Source of the DNA: Lycocorax pyrrhopterus obiensis
Taxonomy: Eukaryota; Chordata; Aves; Passeriformes; Paradisaeidae
NCBI GenBank assembly: GCA_014706295.1
Contig: JACSVZ010000004.1
Span: 14,084,484-14,148,483, forward strand
Direction of reading: 5' to 3'
Length of the DNA stretch: 64,000 nt
How positions within the stretch are numbered: position 1 is the stretch's first letter; each line of letters begins with the position of its first letter. The notes beneath the pieces were generated by a model. It did no database searches. It saw only the letters and a list, made by a program, of their open reading frames with translations, and was not told where the DNA came from. The position numbers and the translations under genes are program-made. Positions 12,130-24,400 of this stretch are shown here, piece after piece.

Positions 12130-12215
12130 CAAGGAGAATAGGACAGATGACCTCAGGAGGGGTGTTAGGAATAGAAGACTGGAAGGTCCTTTCCAGCCTG
12201 TCTTTCAGGGCAGCT
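12130..12215 (+). repeat. Possible degraded CR1 3' tail
   Basis: The segments gacagatgacctc and ggaaggtcctttccagcc resemble the end of sense-strand CR1 elements (gatgacctc...ggtcccttccaacc), interrupted by about 25 unrelated bases. This is a weak match by eye. Confidence 0.35.
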
Positions 12216-14004
12216 GTCACTACAGCCACAGGTAACAGGCCGTGCACACAGCTCTCCTGTAGTAATGACTCTCAAAGAGAACTTTCACAGGACTATCAAT
12301 GTGACTTGAAAAAAAAAAACCCCATAGTTTCTGTCTCTAAAAATGCTAGGATTTAGCGAAAATCCTATCCTTTGTTTCCTGTGCTGCAAACTGCAGGTGA
12401 AATACCATAAGCTTTAAGCCTTCAAGTGCTCTCAGCGTCCCTTCTTGAATAAATTGCTGGCTTTCAGGATTTTACTGCCTCAGTTTCTCCTCCCTCAGTG
12501 CTGGGAGAAAGCCATGTGTATAAATCTCGCCGGCTTTAGAAGCAGAACCAGTATAGCTCTTTATGTACAAAGGGTTGCAGTGCAAAGTGCTTTTCATGTG
12601 CTACAGTGATTACCAACCTCATCAAGCTCCCTTGGTGCCAGCCTCAAGGGCTTCTGTTAGGAAAGGGCTGGAGCAAGCTGTCATTTCACGGTGGGAGGTG
12701 GCATTGTTTCCATGCCACCACTCCGAGCGGGAAGCAAAGGGGAGCACTTGAAATGAAATGGACCCATTTCACAAAGGAGGGCAGTGACCTTGGGCTTCTT
12801 TTTAATTGAACAGGGAAATACCACATCTACTTTTCACAATGGTGATGACAGGCAAGGGGTAGTAATTCCCTGTGTAGTGTTTACAAGGGAAAGCAGCTCC
12901 CAGGAGCTTGGAGCTTAACACGTTCACACCTGTACTGTGCCCACAGCCTGAGACTGCCCAGCAGCTGGCAATTCGATTCTGAAAATTCAGATTGCTGGAC
13001 AACTTGGCATGGGTTTTGAAGTTCAGCACCTGGCAGGCACACTCTGAGCAGGACCTCAGACCTATCTAGCTTTACTGCTTTCCACCAAAACTGAAAAACT
13101 CCGTTCAGCTGACAGCCAAAGCTCTCTAAACTGCTCTTTGCCTTAGCAGAAACAGCTACCTCACTACATGTGTGTGTGCTTGGGCACGTGGACCCATGGG
13201 ACCTGCAGGGATGTGTTCTAGGAAGGAGTTGTTTGACCAGCTTTTCAGCTCTCTTGCCTTTGGGGAAACACAAATGCTGTAGCAACCCCCTCCTATTCCA
13301 AAACATGCGCTAAGTGATCACATGTCTGGGGACAAGGGAAGGCAGGCAGTGGAGAGAGGGACATCAGGCACGGTGTCCCCTACCGGAGAGCAGCCAGTAA
13401 GTTCAGCTAAGTCTCTTGCAGCCCCAACAGCCACCAAGTATCTCACTTGGGGAAGTGAGATATCACAAGACGTGGGGAACAGCAGCACTTGTCAAACTGG
13501 TGACTGTGTCTCACACAGCCATCAGCTGTAACCCTTAGGCTACAGCTTATTTCATGGTCCAGGAAATGAGATTATCCCTATGGATCAGCAGTATTTTCAG
13601 AGAAGCCTGAGAATATCAGCCTGACTCCTGGGGAGCTTTATATAAAGCTGGCAATGGTCTGGCAGTCTCCAGAGTTAGCCCCAATATGGCATTTAGCAAA
13701 TCTGCTTAACACCTCTGCAGAGAGACCTCGCATCGTGTCAGGGAAAAGGTTAACTGCTGCTGAAATCCAACTCGTACCTTCAGGTTTGTTTCATTTATTA
13801 AAATACACTGAAAACAGATGAACCCTTTTTGCTTTGTGTTTTTTCAATGCCTGGACAAATTGTTATCATGCTGTGAGCAGGTACAGTGTGACTGATTGGG
13901 ATCTAGATGGGCTCCCATGCCAATGCTTCCTAAGCCCCAGTGTCATTTGGTAGTAATGCTTTTGGTAACATCTTACACTGACTTGAAAGAACATAAGATA
14001 AAGT

Positions 14005-14090
14005 AGAAAATATGATTCTAATCCTGGCTGTTGAGCTTTGTGACAGCCTTTATGATCTCCGGGTAAGTCACTTCTTGTGTCTTGGGAAAA
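14005..14090 (+). repeat. Possible MIR-like fragment
   Basis: Blocks such as ttctaatcctggctgt, gagctttgtgaca and gggtaagtcacttcttgtg follow the order of the MIR core with gaps. It was recognised by eye only. Confidence 0.35.
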
Positions 14091-17000
14091 TTACATTCAG
14101 AGCAGGAAATTCAAGGCTGGACTGGCTTTTAAAGAGCCAACTAAGGCTATCCAAAAAAAATCCCCAAAACCCCAAAAAACACCAGAAAAAAAAAATCAAA
14201 AAAAGCACTTCCCCTCCCTCATGGAGGAGATCCATGTTCCAATGAGAACAAATCTATCTGGTTTTAGCTGGGCTGGAGAAGTCTTGCAGACCTCATGTTG
14301 CTGCTTATGTGATGTCTAGGTGTCTTGTGCTCGTCTTCTCCCTGTAGCAATGTAGGTAACAACACAAATCATCAGTGCATGGAACCTCAGGTTACAACAT
14401 GGCAAGGTACTGGTTTAGTGGTAGAGAGGTGGAAACTGAATTCAAAGATCTTTGATTATCCAGCGATGCAACAGCAAAATGGGGCTGGTGGATGAAGACT
14501 GGAGAACTCGTGGTGGTTCAAGACAAGCACAGCCCTGAGTGCTAATCCCTTCTGCTTCTAGGAGTGGCTTGGGATAGCTTGGGTCATCTTCCTTCACTTC
14601 CTAGACTGTCTTTATCTCGACTCAAAAGTTTTTCTCACTTTTGCCCTTTGGATTCTTTCTCCCATCCTGCTGGGCAGGGAGGGAGGGAGTAGGGACTGAG
14701 CAGCCAGACAGGGTCAGCCCACCCCTCTGCCCTAAGCAAACCAGGATCTGTGGTATAACAGGCTGGTGTTCCTTGTGGCTCAGGCTCTGATCATAACTCT
14801 GCAGTAGGATCTGCACTGCTCGTACTTCAGATTTTGAAAGCTTCAGTGAAAAGCTGGGGGCTAGCATTGTTTGTAGAAGGGGTAAAGGAAGCAAAGGCAA
14901 GCAGGTTTCACCCAAGCAGCAGAAGAAACTTCTGCTGCTCATTAATGTTCTGGCTAAATTAATTTTGAATGATCAGTCCAGCACCAGTTTTTATGTGCAG
15001 CTGCTTTAGATGGCTGGAGAGTTAAAGGAAGCCTGGTGTGGGTGTCCAGCTTATGTTGAGACTTAAGTGCTGAAATCCCGTGGCATTTTTCCAGATTTAT
15101 GGATGTTTTCCCAATGTCCACTGTTCTGTTACTCACTGGAAGTGCCTTCAGAACCCTGTAAGAATAAAAACCTGTTGCAAGCTATTACCTCTCCAACTGA
15201 GTCTAATTAAGTTTCGAATGGAGCTGCATTTTAGCGCAGAGCTGACAAAAAGCAACACATAAATTTACAGGTAAGGATGCTCCTTTTGTTGTGCTGGGGG
15301 CTGTTTTCTTTTCTCTGATACTGCTTGGGCACTAAAGAAATCCAGTCTGGTTCAATGTGATGTACAAAAGACACCGTGACTGGGTTTCAAGGCTGGGTTT
15401 TGCATAAGCACTCGCGTAATAATTGTCTGTCAGCTGTCCATCACAATGAGTGATGTCTCTCATTTTCCTGTGACTAATAGGAAAGAAGTGTCGAGACCAG
15501 ATTTACCCCTACTGCACAGGGGTAAATTCAGTTGTAAAACCAACCAATCATCCAACCAACCAAGGAGATAAAAAAGGAGAAGGAGCTTGTATGTAACCTG
15601 ATATATGTAATAAAAGAATGATATTGTGAAATTAGGGGCTGTTCCCAGGGTGAAAGGTTTGGGAGTCCACAAGTCAGTAGAAATGTGTTGAGGGTTATTT
15701 TTAAGAGCCCCAGTGACTTTGAGCTACGCCGTGGGGACAGGTTTATAACACAGCACCTGAACAAAGTCCCCCCAGTCTGCACTTCTCTGGAAGAGCACAA
15801 GCCTCTGCACTGCTCCTGTGGTCCTTCAGAGCAGCTGTGCTTGTGTCAGGTGCTAAACATGCACAATGTGGTCCCAGCTCACTCTGGCCATGGAGGCACC
15901 TGATGATCCATGTGTCTGGTTGCATCTCTGCAGCAGACAGATAAAAACCCTGCCTCCTTCTCACAGCTTTGGAGCAGTTGCGTGAGCCTATTCCAACGGA
16001 GATCGGCGTTGTGGTGCTGTAATGGTGCTCTGGCATTTGAAATGTTTTCAGAAGAATCAGTGTTAGAAGCACTTGGAGCAGTTTTCATGAATTCTGATCC
16101 TGTTGACAATTCCTGGATCATCCCCATGGAGATGCAGCCTGTGTTGTGTAGCAGAGATGATTGTTTTCTCTAAATGCAGAGTCAGACCCAAAGTCTACGT
16201 GTAGTCACAACCAGATCCAAGGGTATTACTAACATTAGCTCTGACCCTCTTGGCCTTTAGATGGCCAATTTAGATGGCTTTTACAAGTTTTACTGGACTC
16301 CAGCTGCCCGAGGCCACTGACAACAAGGACGTGGAGCAATGATCATCTCACCAGGAGCAGAAGAACGTGTGGTGTTGGGAGAGGGCCCTTCTAATCCTCA
16401 TCCTGAGGCTGCTGTCACCTCCTTACTAATCCTTGGGAAGTTGGTCTGGGGAGGGCTGTGCACAAGGCAGGGTGAAAAGGCGGTTTCCTGGAGGTTTGGC
16501 AGTGGTGGGAAGCACTGCCTGACAGTGGTGCTGTTGGAGGGCAAGGTGGGTTCACAAGGTGTGGAGGCGTGAGGCTGGGGAGTAACCAAGGACAAGTCAA
16601 ATGATTTGAGCGTGAGAACACCTGCACCCAGGGTGCAGAGAGCCTCGGTGGATCTCAGATCAGCACCCTACTTTCAGGGGGGGTTTATTTTGACTGATAA
16701 GTGATCCAGTGCTTGAAATGGCTGCCCCAGAACGCTGTAGAGGTTAAAAGAAATTTGCTTATCTGGTCACAGCATACTTTGACTTCTGTTAATGGAACTG
16801 TTGTTAGAGTGGCAATGGATTATTCAGTGCCCTGCACGTGAAACCTTAGTTTGGACACAGCCCATGTGTTGATAACAGGCATTGCTTGTCCTGTCCCTGC
16901 AGCTGTGCAGTGCCAGACATTTGGTACGTTTGCAGTGGATCCTCAGCGTGAAGGATCGCAGTCATTGCATCTTGAAATTGATTTTCTTCTACAGAAAGCT

Positions 17001-20000
17001 GTTTGAAGCAAAAACCAATTTGGTTCGTATAAACTACATTAGAGATAAGAAGATATCCCTCAGAGTGCACGAGATCACCTTTGAAGACGCTTTCACCCTA
17101 CCGCGAGTAACAAGTCGCACAATAAAAAGAATTTCTTACAGCTGATCTGATCTCCACCCACCCGTGAGTTGGCTCTGAAGTGAGATAAACCTATCTCCTC
17201 TAATTCAGGACAGGTGTATCATATTTCCCAATCACATTTCAGACACTAGAGAGGCCTGGTGGTGTAGCCCTGAGCATGTAACCAATGCAAGTGAGGCAGC
17301 TTTATCTGCTTTGAGGGACTGGCCTCATGAATAAGTTGCTAAACTGCTCCCACTGAGCTGAAGCTGATCTGGAAGCTGGTTCTTGAGGTTCTGCCTGTGC
17401 TGCTACCCAGTAAGTGGTGGCTCTGGAGGGTCACCTATGTGGCTTTGTTTTCTTTCTGGATAGATTCGGTGTCTTGTATCTTATCTCTGTCTGATTCTGT
17501 CCATCCAGTCTGGTCCTCAGTTGGTGTCTGTTTGTTTAGGTAGTGTGGCATCCAACCTACAGAGAGAGCAAAACAGAAAGTATGCTTTAAAGGGAATAGC
17601 AGTGAGGGGGGAAAAAAATAAACACAGCAAACCCACCGCTTTTTCCTCCCTCCCTTCTCCCAGTCTCTTGGTCTTTTGTAATAGCATCTAATTTGTTGGG
17701 TGTCTAAGAGGTATCAGGGCTTGGGAAGCTACTAGGGTATTGAAGATACAGGTGGATTTGCAGTCCAACTCTGGGCTGGAGCCATCCCCTCTCTTCCCTA
17801 ATCACAAGGTTGTCAGCTCCAGTTCTGAGACTGGTTATGTTTTCTGGGTCCTGCGTTGCTGTTTCCCCTCAGCACAAGTGTCAGGTTGGCTCAGGAACAC
17901 TGGGAAGTTTCCCTGAACAGGAGCAGATGGATTCCTTAGCAAGAGATGCCAACTGAGGTTGTCCATGAGACTACGGGGGAAGAGACCGTGGCTGACCAGG
18001 CCTGGGGCAGGCACTGGTGGTTCTGCAGGGAACAGGGTGGCGTTCCCAGCTGGGCTCGTTGCCTTAGATGGCAGAAAGCACATCTTCTGTTGGCTTGGCT
18101 GTGTGCAGCTGTGGAAGTGAAAGGTGCCATGTTCGTGTATCACAATAATTAATGGCAGTTGTCAAAAGGTGCCTGAGAACACAAGCATCCAGAGGGGAAG
18201 GGAGAAATTTGTGGTGCCTCAGCTGGATTTTGTAAGAAGTTACTGGGCTGGGGAAATAAAAAGAACATGTCCTTAACTTGATTTCAACATTTTGTGGCGA
18301 ATAATGATGGTAGCAGCCGTGGGTGGGTGGATGTGTAGGAAGGGACTGTGTGCTGCCCAGTCCGTGGTTGAAAAGGTCAGCCCTGAGCTGTGAGGCAGTG
18401 GAGAGTTAAGAACTCTCCTTGCTCTGTCCTGTGTGCTGAGGCGTGCAGGGCTGTGCTGGCCCCCGGGGAGCCCTCTCTCGCTGGGCTGTGGAGGCTCCAT
18501 CAGTGCTGGCTGGTGGGGGATCAGTGGCGGCGTGCTGTGCCCCCTGGTTGTGCTGCACCTTCCCTTCCTGGTGACATGCCTGCTCCTGGGGGCCCCCTGC
18601 CCAGCCAGGGGCAGCACAAGTACCTTTGGTGGGACCCCACGGAGCGAGGAGCCCGGTCTGTTCAGGCAGTCACAAGCTGTCCCTTGGAGGCTGCTCTTTC
18701 TAGGACACCTGGCTGCCTGCTGCATCCCGCAGTTGTTGGCATATTATCAGCTAATTTAAAATTGCTCAAACAAGCCCTTATCAGTGCATGAGACCAAAGG
18801 GTGTTAGTGGGCATAATGACAAGGAAGGTTTTATGAACCACTTCATGAAGCCAAATCCTCAGGAGCTATTGAGGCTGTAATTAGATTTGAGGATAATAAG
18901 ATTTTTTCTTTCTTCCTTTTTTTTTTTTCCCCCTCTCTTTCTTTCTGGTAGCAAATCAAGGAAAAAATTGGAGCTCTCAGTTCATTCTTGTGTATTCAGA
19001 GTGTGGCTGCGGGCTCTGCTCAGTAACACAAAGGGATTACAGCTTGATATCAAGTAGCCTGGGAGAAGTGTGAGCATGAAAGTAGTGGTGTGTTTTGCTG
19101 TAGACCGTGTGGATCCCTTATGGATGTGCCTCAAAAAGGCCTCCCAAGCCTTGGGAGCGATTAATAATGAAATCAACTAATAACAAGATCTGTGATATGA
19201 AGAGAAAGCTCGCCAGTATTTTGTTGTGGGGAGAAAATGAGCAAACCAGCAGGGGACATGCTGATCGTGTCTGATTCATGTTGTCTCTATAATCTCAGCT
19301 AAAGTTTTAACAGCCCAGGAAGATGAATTACCCACTCTAACCAACACAGGGATCAGCATGGGGTTTATTAGAAGCAGGCTATCATTTAACAATGTCAAGA
19401 GTGTATTTATTATTAAGCAGTAGACTCCACAGTCTAAATGGAAAACCATCACTCCTCCTTAGACACCAAACAAGGTATGTTCATAAAGCCAAATGGCCAA
19501 TACATGGTCTACCTTACTGGGCCTCAGGGCTTTCTGTGTTTAGCTACAGACTAATAACCTGAAGTGTTCAAAGCTACTGGAGGACAAAGCTGTACACCAT
19601 ATGCTAATTTTGACTCCCTAAACTCCTCCCTGGGGACTTCACTCCAGTGAAGAAAGAAGAGAAGGAAACCAGAGAGAGAATTCTGGGTTCAGCACAGAAG
19701 GATTGGTTAAAAGTGAATGCTTATGGGCCAGGGTACAAAACTCTCTGAAAGCGACTCTGCTTTCTAATATGCACTGTGTACTGTCAGCTCAGAGATTGCT
19801 CAGTCCTTCCCTTTTCCTTGAGCCCAGTGCCTTTGTCCATAAGAAGATCAATCAGTAAAATGTCTGGTAATACACAGCAAACGTTTTGGTTTTATTTATC
19901 GCCACATTAAGGTACCCATTATGGAAGCATAAATAATACAGTTCAAGTAAACTACCACTTAATGTAGTAATATTTCAAGCTGGATTTGTGGGAAAGGCTT

Positions 20001-21429
20001 GGGCTGGCCATGTGTTCAGTCCAACTTTGCAAATCCAAAGTGTTTCTGGACCAACAAACATACAATGCTCTCACCCTGTAGCATGGCCAAGCAACTCCTA
20101 CATTTTGCAGTTCTGCTCTTGCTGCGCAGTCAAACAGCAATCACAGCAACAGTCTTTTGGTCTGAATGTGGGAAAGAGTTCCTGGGCACAGCCATCTAAG
20201 TGATGTGGCTGTCTGCAACTGTGGGCTGCCACAATTGGCTTTGAACATGACCAAAAAAATGTTTCCTTTGCGATTTATGAGGCCTTTTCAGCCATATTTT
20301 TAACATGTCCTCCTAATGGCCCTCTTGGGAGATACCTTGAAATATGACAAAGTGCATTTTCAAAATTTAGAAGCCAAACTGCAGAATGAACTGTGAGAGC
20401 TGAGTCAGGCATGGAGCAAATACATCAGACTAATTTTAAGTTTCACCTATTTTTATGAGCTATCTGGGCATACCTGAGTTCTGAGGTTTAAGCAACATTA
20501 CAGAAATTTCTTAACATTTTATGTCACTTTCAATTATTTTCTTTAATTTCTCAGGTTAGGGATTTGTGAACATGCTAGAGTGGAAATGCAGGATGTAGAT
20601 TATGCTGAGTTAATGCTGATCTGGAGGGTCTTGCTGTAGCAAGACTTCCAGTTCTCTTCACCTTCAGTGCTCAATTTGTCCATTCAAATGTAAAGTCCTT
20701 TTGTGTTTCATTGCCATTCCCATCAGCTGCTTCTGCTGCTGCCACTGTTCCCTGAATTCCCCATAACCATTATCCCTGATCAAGTCATAAAAGCAGATAT
20801 GATACCATCTCAACAGGAATGATTTTCATCTAGGTGTGATGAATACCTCTTGCACTGCAATAGCTTGGATTCGAGCCATGCATAATTTTTGCATTAATTA
20901 TATCATTACTGTTTAATTGCTGCAATTAGCAGCATCACTTTCTCTGAGCCATCACTGTCATCGTGTGGCCTCCACATCATAGCAGGATCCCACCTGTTGC
21001 TGATGTATGGAGTGTCCATATAATAGCAAAGAGCTGTGCTTACCTCACCACAGGAAAGGGATTATCTGAGCTAATACCTCTTCTTTGTGAAGGCACCTAA
21101 AACCCTGCAAGGTGACTGCAAAATGGTGCCTCTCTGAAACGTTTCTTTTTTATGTCCTTTCCCTGTAGCTTCAGATGGTGACACAAAGTACAGGAAATAC
21201 GGAATCAGGTCTCAACCTGAATTTTAAGGAGCTTCATAAGCTCAATTTATATGCCAGCATGACAGTGAGTGCCACCTGGAAGTAGTAGGCATGTTGTTCA
21301 GGAAATGAAGAGCGGGCTGGGACTGTGTATCAGGAGGCAGACTGATAAAAGTGTGACCACACTCTTCAAAAGCACTGTGGCTGGTCACCCCATGCAGAAG
21401 GGGATTCAGTTCATAGCTATTTGGATGAT

Positions 21430-21467
21430 GTTTCTGGAAGATCTCAGCGTTTCTGGAAGATCTGAGT
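21430..21467 (+). repeat. 19-base tandem duplication
   Basis: Two adjacent 19-base units (21430-21448 and 21449-21467), each starting gtttctggaagatct, match at 17 of 19 positions. This is a small local duplication in non-coding DNA. Confidence 0.9.
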
Positions 21468-24400
21468 GCTTCCTAGCATCCGGTGAAAATGTTAAATGGT
21501 GGATTAATGACAGGAAGAGTGTCATCTGGGAGTGCTTTTGGAATCTACCCCCACCTCACCCCCTGCTGCATGTGCAGTGGGGAGGCTCTGTGCAGAGCCC
21601 GTGGTGGGTTTGTTAGACCTCAGGGAAGGCTGTCAGGATGAACCAGATGGAAGCATCTCCTAGGCAGGCATGAGACCCTCTGTTTTCATCTTACAGCAGG
21701 GCTGTTCACAGCACAAATTGTTAAACCTGCAGGCCACATCTTTGCTGTTTCTACTTTTTAAATAGAATTTTCAACATTGCTTCTTGTCAGTCTTCTGCAC
21801 TAAATTAAAGTCCATGTGAGATAATGTCAGAAGGATGGCAGTGCAGCAGGTTGTTTGTTAATCCTACAGCTGTAACACGTGGAGAAAGCTACCGGGGCTA
21901 GGGTACACTCATGGTAATGGATTAGTTGGTACTATTAGATTATTAGATGATATTGTTAGATGAGTACCAAAGTCTGTGTTGCCATTCTGCAGAGAGGGAA
22001 GGGCTTGTTTCCCTGAAGTAATCACTCTTCCCGTAACCTGACCAACCCTCAAGAGATTATACAAACTAAACCTGTGCTCTCTTATTCGGAAACAAGATTA
22101 GCTCTTTAAGGAGAGCCATACTTTGCACTGTGGTTGTTGGGCTCGGGAGGCTTCTGGCTGTGTGACTCTCAGAACTCCCATTCGGTGTTAAGCTATCTGC
22201 TAACAGCACCATCAGCCAGCGTTACTGCACAATATCCATCAAGCAACAAGCCCTGGTATCTATTTAGCAGCAGGGGATTGTTATCCAGGAGAAGTGTTCT
22301 TCTGCCTTAAGACATTCTGCCTTAAATAAGGGTCAGCCATCCTGCCAAATGCATAAAACTCACTTTTCCCAAACACTTACTTTGAGTAAAGCAGAGAGAA
22401 ATACAGTTTCTTGAGTTGCTTTTAATTCTCAGTGAATTTTGGTTTTACTTTTTTTTTTGGTGCGTGTGCTTCTGGAGCTTTTTGGAGCTTTTTTTTTTTT
22501 TTTCCCCTCCAGTAGCAATGGCCCTGCTGGGAGTTCTTATGATTGTTGCATTCATTTGAGCTTGCTTACACAGACAAAACTCACTCAAGCAAATTCACTG
22601 CTGATCGCTCTGCAAGTGGGAATGATGATGAGGTGACAGTTATGTGGGCTCAGTTTCATGGACATAAACCATCTTCATTGGCTGGAAAAGCTGCCTTGGG
22701 AGGGGTTCAACCTTTTTGTGTTTGTTTCAAGCGCTTAGGAAGAAAGGCAGCAATTACAGAACGTGGCTTTAGGTCACTTTAAGTCACCCAGTGATGAACA
22801 TTTATGCCACATATTACCAGCTTTATAAACGGCACTGTTCTGTGCCAGTGGTTACCCACTGTATAGGTAATTGTAAAACAAACTCCATATTCCAATTGAC
22901 ACCCTTTCTAATTACATCTCACCTTCGTTAGGCTATTAAAGTGATAAATGCTAGCAATTACATTGAACTCCAGTGAAAACCCTCTGTCTGTGCCGTGCCC
23001 TGACTGTGGTGTGAGTGATTTGCCCAGGAGCCCGGCAGAATCCTGCCAGTGGAGCGAAGCTCTGAACAAAACAATCCCAAAAAAGGAAAAAAAAATATTT
23101 TTTCCCTGAAAAACAGCTCAGCTGATTAGAGAGTATCTGACAGCAAAGTCCATGCCCAGCATCGAACAGCACGGCTGGCTGGGGCCGATCCACCAGCCAC
23201 GAGTGGCAGCTCCTTTTCATTTTAATTAGATCTCTGCAGGAGGGGGAAGAGTGAGTGGATCTGGCATGTGCTTCAACGTGGCATAAGGTGTTCTCATCCA
23301 GCGCTGGTGGCAGTTCCGTGGTCATCTTTTCTTGCACGTTTTGGCTCTCCCGTGTTCTTGCACGGGAGATCTCCCTCACGTGGAGGGCCAGGATTCCTGG
23401 GACCGGCATGGGTGGACATCTGTGCTCTGTGTGTGTGTGTAGGATTTAAATGTGTGTGGTCACCTGTGTTCTAGCTCAGGTGTGGTCTCTCCTGCGTGAG
23501 CCAGGCATGGGTGAGAAGACAAAAAGCTGCTTTCTGTCACAAGGATCGGACGTGGGGGAAGCCATAAGGAGGATTCCCAGGTGTTGAGCTGCTCTTTGGC
23601 AGGGGTGCCCTGGCCTGCCTTCCTCCTTGGCAGCCTCTTCTAGAGAGCCAGAGAAAAGAGCTGGAGATATTCGGGGTTTGGGCTTCTCCCTGTTGAGTGA
23701 TTTGAGGGAGCAGCAGGAGGGGGAACAGGGAAGGGGCTTTTTTCCTCCAGAGCCAGCAGCACCAGCCTGGTGTAGGGAAGGAATGGTGGGGACACCCAAA
23801 TGGGAGCCTTTCTCTGTGGCCAGACGGTGGGACAAAGGGTTTGGGATCACCCTGCAGGTCTGCCCAGTTTCCATCTCATAGCAAATTTAATTTTAAACCC
23901 TCACAATGCTTTGTTACAGCCATGCCTGCAGTTCAGTGGAGACAGCAGCCAGCCACTGCAGGAACAGATGTTTTCCTAAAGGGTTGAGCCAACACAGGGG
24001 ATGAAGTGACAGAGATTTGTATTTATTTTTTTAATAAATATGATACTTCTGCAGACTTTTTCCTGAGGGTTCCTGCAGGGCAGCTGCTGTTACTGCCAAG
24101 AGCATACCCTGAGCTGGACACAGGCTTGCCCAACTCCTCAGGGATGGTTTCTTGGGGGCCGAACAACTGGGGCTTCCTATGAGTAACATTTGCCAGAGAA
24201 GGACAGCCAAAGTCACCTCCTCTTACCATTTCTGATCTTCCTGTGGACAGATTGAGGGCTTCTCAAATGCAGTCACTGTCGGAAATTATTTGCTGAATGT
24301 GGCCATTAGTCATTTCTGATTTATGAATTTTTCAGTCTGTGAGCATCTTGAAGTAAGGTATTTGAGATTCAAAATCCTGGCTGTGCTGATGTGTTGATTA

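Larger units (their letters stand above)
10982..20000. other. Intergenic region between GALNT14 and CAPN13, first part
   Basis: I find no convincing gene here. Short visible elements include a CR1-tail-like piece near 12,130-12,215, a MIR-like piece near 14,005-14,090 followed by an A/C-rich run (about 14,148-14,206), a GC-rich patch near 18,420-18,680, a pyrimidine tract near 18,902-18,950, and an exon-like open frame at 16,994-17,146 of unknown meaning. The rest is unremarkable. Confidence 0.7.

Noticed and set aside
18390..18791. GC-rich patch with overlapping open frames, considered as a CpG island or small gene
   Set aside because: CpG count is modest, the frames are open on both strands, and nothing downstream looks like a gene start.
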